64,000 nt of DNA, from positions 40,859-104,858 of the forward strand of contig NZ_FOMH01000019.1 in the NCBI RefSeq assembly GCF_900112575.1. The letters run 5' to 3'. Each line of letters opens with the position of its first letter. Positions within the stretch are counted from its first letter, which is position 1. The notes under the pieces were generated by a model. It did not search any database. It was not told the DNA's origin and saw only the letters and a program-made list of their open reading frames with translations. A program made the position numbers and the translations under genes. Source of the DNA: Flavobacterium phragmitis (GTDB lineage: Bacteria > Bacteroidota > Bacteroidia > Flavobacteriales > Flavobacteriaceae). Below are positions 61,064 through 64,000 of the stretch, in pieces.

Positions 61064-62848
61064 TTAAGAGTTACTAAACTGTAAATTACTTAAGTTTTTA
61101 TAAATTCCGTTTTCTAGGTTTATTAATTCCTGATGAGTTCCTTCTTCGGAGATTTTTCCGTTATCCAGAACTAAGATTTTATCAGCGTTTCTAATCGTTG
61201 AAAGTCTGTGTGCAATGATAATGCTTGTTCTTCCGTCCATTAATACCTCTAAAGCTTCTTGAACCAGTTTTTCGCTTTCGCTGTCTAAAGAGGATGTTGC
61301 TTCATCTAGAATCAAGATACTAGGGTTTTTAAGTAAAGCCCTTGCAATCGCAATACGCTGACGTTGTCCGCCTGATAATTTTACACCACGCTCCCCAACT
61401 AAAGTTTCAAATTTCTCAGGGAAACCATCAACAAAGTTGAAAGCGTTTGCTTGTTTAGCGGCTTGCATAATTTCTTCATCGGTTGCATCTGGTTTTCCGT
61501 AAGCGATATTTTCTTTGATAGTTCCACCAAAAAGAATTACGTCTTGAGGAACAATACTCATATTTCCACGAAGATTTTCTAAATCGTAGTCATAGATGTT
61601 TTTGCCATCGACCGTGATTTCCCCTGAAGTAATATCATAAAAACGAAGCAGAAGCGAAGATATAGTAGATTTTCCGGCACCACTTGGCCCAACAATTGCA
61701 ATTTTCTGACCGAATTCGGCTGTGAAATTAACATCTTTTAAAACCTGAACTTCCTGACGTGTTGGATAACTAAACGCTACATTTTTAAAAGTAACATTTC
61801 CTTTAATTTTTTCTTGGGCTCCTTTATAGTCTGGATTAATTTTTTCTGGACTTTCGTCTAATAATTCAAAAACTCTTTCGGTTGCACCAATTGCTTTTTG
61901 AATCTGCGCATATAATTCGGCAATCCCTCCAAAAGAAGCTCCAACAAAGGTAGAATATAATACAAATGAAATTAATTGTCCAACGCTCATTTCACCTCCG
62001 ATGCTCAAACGAACTCCGTACCAAACAACGGCAACAATAGCCCCGAATAAACAGAAAATGATAAACGAAGCAAAATAACCACGGTATTTACCGCCTTTAA
62101 TAGCCAGTTTTACGACATCATGAATTTTTCCTTTATAACGTGCAATTTCGTACCATTCGTTTGCAAAAGCTTTTACAATACTGATTCCCTGCATGGTTTC
62201 TTCCACTATTACCTGACTTTCGGCAACCTGATCCTGTACTTGTTTGGAATACTTTCTAATGAATCTTCCAAAAATTACGGCCGCAACAGCTACTAGAGGC
62301 ACTACGGCAAGCATTAATAAGGTAAGCTTAAAACTTTCGGTAGCTAAAAGTATGATGCCTCCAATAATTAAGATAAACTGACGTAAAAATTCGGCTATAG
62401 TCGAAGTTAAAGTATCCTGAATCTGTGTAATATCTGCACTGATTCTACTGTTTAATTCACCAACTCTTTTTTGAGAAAAGAAAGTCATTGGTAGCTTAAC
62501 TAAATTGGTATATAAAGCCAAACGTAAATTTGCCAGTGTGTTTTCGGTAAAATTTACAAATAATGATAATCTGAAGAATGAGAAAAAAGACTGTAGAAAC
62601 AGAATTACAATTAGACCTAAAGCAATTGTATTTGCTTGGTCGTTATCCTTGTTTTTTACACAATCCACCAGCATTCCCATTAATTTAGGAAAGGCAAGGG
62701 CAGTAGCACCTGTTAAAAGCAGAAAAATCAATCCAATGAAGAATTTCCATTTATGATGCCCCGCGTATGTAAAAATTGTTTTTGCTTTATTAAGTGAAGT
62801 AGCCGTTATTTTTGATTTTGGTAAATCATTTTCTTTAAATCGTGCCAT
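61064..62848 (-). CDS. ABC exporter with fused membrane and ATPase domains (MsbA-like)
   Basis: 594 residues. An N-terminal 6-helix membrane domain (about 30-330, e.g. FFIGLIFLLLTGATALAFPK) precedes a C-terminal nucleotide-binding domain with Walker A GPSGAGKST. The signature LSGGQRQRIAIARAL, Walker B ILILDEATSSLD and H-loop AHRLST are all present. The layout is that of a homodimeric half-transporter such as MsbA or a lipid/drug exporter; the substrate is not known. It has its own promoter (62872-62902) and a strong terminator. Confidence 0.93.
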   Translation of the reverse strand: MARFKENDLPKSKITATSLNKAKTIFTYAGHHKWKFFIGLIFLLLTGATALAFPKLMGMLVDCVKNKDNDQANTIALGLIVILFLQSFFSFFRLSLFVNFTENTLANLRLALYTNLVKLPMTFFSQKRVGELNSRISADITQIQDTLTSTIAEFLRQFILIIGGIILLATESFKLTLLMLAVVPLVAVAAVIFGRFIRKYSKQVQDQVAESQVIVEETMQGISIVKAFANEWYEIARYKGKIHDVVKLAIKGGKYRGYFASFIIFCLFGAIVAVVWYGVRLSIGGEMSVGQLISFVLYSTFVGASFGGIAELYAQIQKAIGATERVFELLDESPEKINPDYKGAQEKIKGNVTFKNVAFSYPTRQEVQVLKDVNFTAEFGQKIAIVGPSGAGKSTISSLLLRFYDITSGEITVDGKNIYDYDLENLRGNMSIVPQDVILFGGTIKENIAYGKPDATDEEIMQAAKQANAFNFVDGFPEKFETLVGERGVKLSGGQRQRIAIARALLKNPSILILDEATSSLDSESEKLVQEALEVLMDGRTSIIIAHRLSTIRNADKILVLDNGKISEEGTHQELINLENGIYKNLSNLQFSNS

Positions 62849-62871
62849 TAGGAATACTATTTTTAGGTATG

Positions 62872-62902
62872 CAAATGTATGACTAAGTCGAATTACTACA
62901 AA
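62872..62902 (-). promoter_or_regulatory. Bacteroidota-type promoter of the ABC exporter gene
   Basis: On the minus strand: TTTG (62899-62902), exactly 19-bp spacer, TACATTTG (62872-62879), the best consensus match in the window, 23 bp before the ATG. Confidence 0.8.
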
Positions 62903-63044
62903 GGAATATTAAGAATTAGAAGACTCATTTTGGCTTTTTAACGAAATTATAAGAAAATAGTAAAATTTGTTTCTTTTTTAAGAGTTTGAAAAATAGGTTT
63001 CTAAATAAAAAAGCAAAAAAAGTTTCAGTTACTTTTAAAATTTG

Positions 63045-63252
63045 CTTGCAAATACAAAATCTAGCTTTACACCCGTATTCATAATCGCAAAATTATAGCA
63101 TGCTAGTAATAATAGGGCGATTAGCTCGGCTGGTTCTGAGCATTCCGATTTTCAATCGGAAGTGGCCGGGGATTTGAACTTATAAATTAAACTTATAGAA
63201 GATTGATAAACAATACAATAAAAAATATTTCAATAATTTTTCTAAAAACCAC
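63045..63252 (+). repeat. Direct-repeat unit 1 (dead promoter, pseudo-tRNA, spacer)
   Basis: About 205-bp unit. It starts with the -33 region CTTGCAAATACAAAATCTAG, has TACACCCG in place of a -7 box, a decayed tRNA copy at 63115, and a spacer (AGAAGATTGATAAACAATAC). The next units start at 63252 and 63453; tRNA parts are 202 and 207 bp apart. Confidence 0.75.
63115..63181 (+). pseudogene. Pseudo-tRNA copy 1 (tRNA-Val-like 5' half)
   Basis: GGGCGATTAGCTC matches the intact tRNA-Val at 63524, as do the D arm and part of the T arm. The anticodon arm is different (ATTCCGATTTTCAATCGGAA, 2 nt too long for a normal 17-nt arm) and the T-stem and 3' acceptor strand are missing. It cannot form a cloverleaf. 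Confidence 0.75.
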
Positions 63253-63452
63253 TTGCTAATATAAAATCTAGCTGTATTTCACACGTAAATAGAAATGATA
63301 GCATTCTAGTAAAATAAGACGATTAGCTCGGCTGGTTTAGAACATTCCGATTTTCAATCGGAAGTGGTCAGGGATTCGAACTTTTAAATTAAATCTATAG
63401 AAGATTGATAAACAATACAATAAAAAATATTTCAATAATTTTTCCAAAAACT
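63253..63452 (+). repeat. Direct-repeat unit 2
   Basis: Contains TTG at the -33 position with the same 19-bp spacer, then TATTTCAC in place of TATATTTG, pseudo-tRNA 2, and a spacer nearly identical to that of unit 1 (about 4 differences in about 95 bp). Confidence 0.75.
63317..63382 (+). pseudogene. Pseudo-tRNA copy 2
   Basis: Starts AGACGATTAGCTCGG, D arm GAAC mismatches, then the same ATTCCGATTTTCAATCGGAA hairpin, GGGATTCGAAC and loss of the acceptor 3' strand. About 7 changes from copy 1. Confidence 0.75.
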
Positions 63453-63454
63453 AC

Positions 63455-63484
63455 TTGCTAATATAAAATCTAGCTGTATATTTG
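63455..63484 (+). promoter_or_regulatory. Intact promoter of tRNA-Val
   Basis: TTG (63455-63457), 19-bp spacer, TATATTTG (63477-63484); the tRNA 5' end is 40 bp downstream. In units 1 and 2 the equivalent -7 site is TACACCCG and TATTTCAC. Confidence 0.8.
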
Positions 63485-63523
63485 CACTCGCAATCACAAA
63501 ATGATAGCAACCTAAATAAAATA

Positions 63524-63598
63524 GGGCGATTAGCTCAGCTGGTTCAGAGCGCCTCGTTTACACCGAGGGGGTCGGGGGTTCGAACCCCTCATCGCCCA
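63524..63598 (+). tRNA. tRNA-Val (UAC anticodon)
   Basis: 75 nt, complete cloverleaf: acceptor GGGCGAT/ATCGCCC, D arm GCTC...GAGC, anticodon stem CCTCG/CGAGG with loop TTTACAC (anticodon TAC, Val), T arm GGGGG TTCGAAC CCCTC, discriminator A. CCA is not encoded and must be added afterwards. A perfect terminator hairpin follows. It is the only functional member of the local array. Confidence 0.95.
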
Positions 63599-63607
63599 CA
63601 AAATTCC

Positions 63608-63641
63608 AAAAACTCCAAAGTCATATGACTTTGGAGTTTTT
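63608..63641 (+). terminator. Terminator of tRNA-Val
   Basis: 17-bp palindrome with AACTCCAAAGTCAT/ATGACTTTGGAGTT core, followed by TTTTTTG. An ATG inside it (63625) is therefore not a start codon for the next gene. Confidence 0.85.
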
Positions 63642-63657
63642 TGCTTTAATACATTTT

Positions 63658-63909
63658 ATGAAATTTGTTGTTTATATATTATTTAGCGAAAGTAAGAACA
63701 GATACTATATTGGATTTACTTCCAATTTAGAAGAAAGACTTATTCGTCATAACCAAAAAAGCAAAGGATTTACAGGAAATGTAAATGACTGGAAAGTAGT
63801 TTATACCGAAAACTACGAAATAAAAGAAACAGCTCACAAAAGAGAACTACAGATCAAATCATGGAAAAGCAGAATCAAAATTGAAGAATTGATTAAAAAT
63901 AAAAATTAG
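63658..63909 (+). CDS. GIY-YIG family endonuclease-like protein
   Basis: 83 residues from ATG 63658, which fits the domain start MKFVVYILFSES. An earlier in-frame ATG (63625) sits in the tRNA terminator. GIY-YIG features: YYIGFTSNLEERLIRHN (GIY variant YYIG, conserved Arg) and the Glu-containing AHKRELQIKSWK helix. It lacks other domains, as in the small YhbQ/UPF0213-like group, often found beside tRNA or rRNA genes in Bacteroidota. Its stop codon (63907-63909) overlaps the 5' end of pseudo-tRNA copy 4. It may be a minimal homing-type nuclease or a housekeeping structure-specific nuclease. Confidence 0.88.
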   Translation: MKFVVYILFSESKNRYYIGFTSNLEERLIRHNQKSKGFTGNVNDWKVVYTENYEIKETAHKRELQIKSWKSRIKIEELIKNKN

Positions 63910-63966
63910 CTCAGCTGATTCAGAGCATTCCGATTCTCAATCGGAAGTGGTCGGGGATTCTAACTT
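63904..63966 (+). pseudogene. Pseudo-tRNA copy 4 (after the GIY-YIG gene)
   Basis: AATTAGCTCAGCTGATTCAGAGC matches the D arm of the tRNA-Val (quoted in part: TTAGCTCAGCTGATTCAGAG). Then the ATTCCGATTCTCAATCGGAA hairpin and a broken T arm. The following bases (TAGAAGTTTGATAAACAATA) repeat the spacer of units 1 and 2, so the array continues beyond the window. Confidence 0.7.
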
Positions 63967-64000
63967 TAAGATTGTATTTATAGAAGTTTGATAAACAATA

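Noticed and set aside
63115..63181. Functional tRNA with anticodon TTC or CTC in the decayed tRNA copies
   Set aside because: The anticodon arm is 2 nt too long, the T-stem and acceptor 3' strand are missing and the promoter -7 boxes are lost, so no cloverleaf can form.
63625..63657. Upstream start of the GIY-YIG gene at 63625
   Set aside because: This ATG lies in the centre of the perfect tRNA terminator palindrome, and the GIY-YIG domain starts exactly at ATG 63658.
1..64000. Prophage, conjugative element, insertion sequence or restriction/defence island
   Set aside because: No transposase, integrase, capsid, relaxase, restriction enzyme or known defence domain was seen; all gene families fit core Bacteroidota functions.

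Overview
The window reads as chromosomal DNA from a Flavobacterium-like member of the Bacteroidota. The evidence is the low G+C intergenic DNA, promoters of the TTTG/TTG-N18-21-TAnnTTTG type, few obvious Shine-Dalgarno sequences, and the gene content: menaquinone synthesis, a fused ResB-CcsA cytochrome c assembly protein, UbiA-family lipid prenyltransferase, YpdA, short biosynthetic arginine decarboxylase, and many secreted proteins or lipoproteins. It looks like ordinary housekeeping DNA. I see no prophage, no transposase and no CRISPR array. The species is not identifiable by eye.

Layout. 1-2.1 kb: end of a TetR-type regulator, a DUF1348 protein and two membrane proteins. 2.3-7.1 kb: a tight minus-strand operon of PIG-L deacetylase, a 35-residue membrane mini-protein, a sodium:solute symporter and a secreted protein, ending in a structured 3' element. 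7.3-16.4 kb: envelope and membrane genes, then Maf, UbiA-type prenyltransferase, KdsC and a DUF2520 protein. 16.7-20 kb: ResB-CcsA. 20.2-21.5 kb: sigma/anti-sigma pair. 21.5-22.4 kb: a gene-poor stretch with two mini-ORFs, a long rod-like predicted RNA and a terminator, just upstream of a secreted glutathione peroxidase. 24.9-33.5 kb: menaquinone genes menD, menB, menA and menC mixed with an S1-domain protein, a metallo-hydrolase and a TPR protein. 33.6-46.4 kb: OmpA-type protein, CYTH protein, YpdA, SelO, MsrA, a PLP enzyme, an amino-acid permease, a cluster of small secreted proteins with an M23 peptidase, a spermidine-synthase-like protein and an acyltransferase. 46.5-55.6 kb: lipoprotein, M14 peptidase, Lrp regulator, PEP carboxylase, DinB protein, RecQ and an Asp-rich protein. 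55.6-62.8 kb: deoxyhypusine-synthase-like protein, arginine decarboxylase, AroB, proline dehydrogenase and an ABC exporter. 63.0-64.0 kb: one intact tRNA-Val inside a roughly 205-bp direct-repeat array of decayed tRNA copies, with a GIY-YIG nuclease gene.

The most interesting signals are in the non-coding DNA. They are: (1) the rod-shaped RNA at 22081-22245, whose apical region repeats the downstream terminator arm, so that it could act as a switch or a stand-alone 6S-like RNA; (2) the tRNA-Val promoter-gene unit amplified into promoter-dead pseudo-tRNAs beside a GIY-YIG gene; (3) four near-identical palindromes, every one between convergent genes; (4) two 3'-end RNA elements with the same conserved flanks but unrelated stem sequences, which is covariation; and (5) a wide set of short intergenic 'phrases' that build hairpins. 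All were found by eye. Folding and database searches are needed to confirm them.
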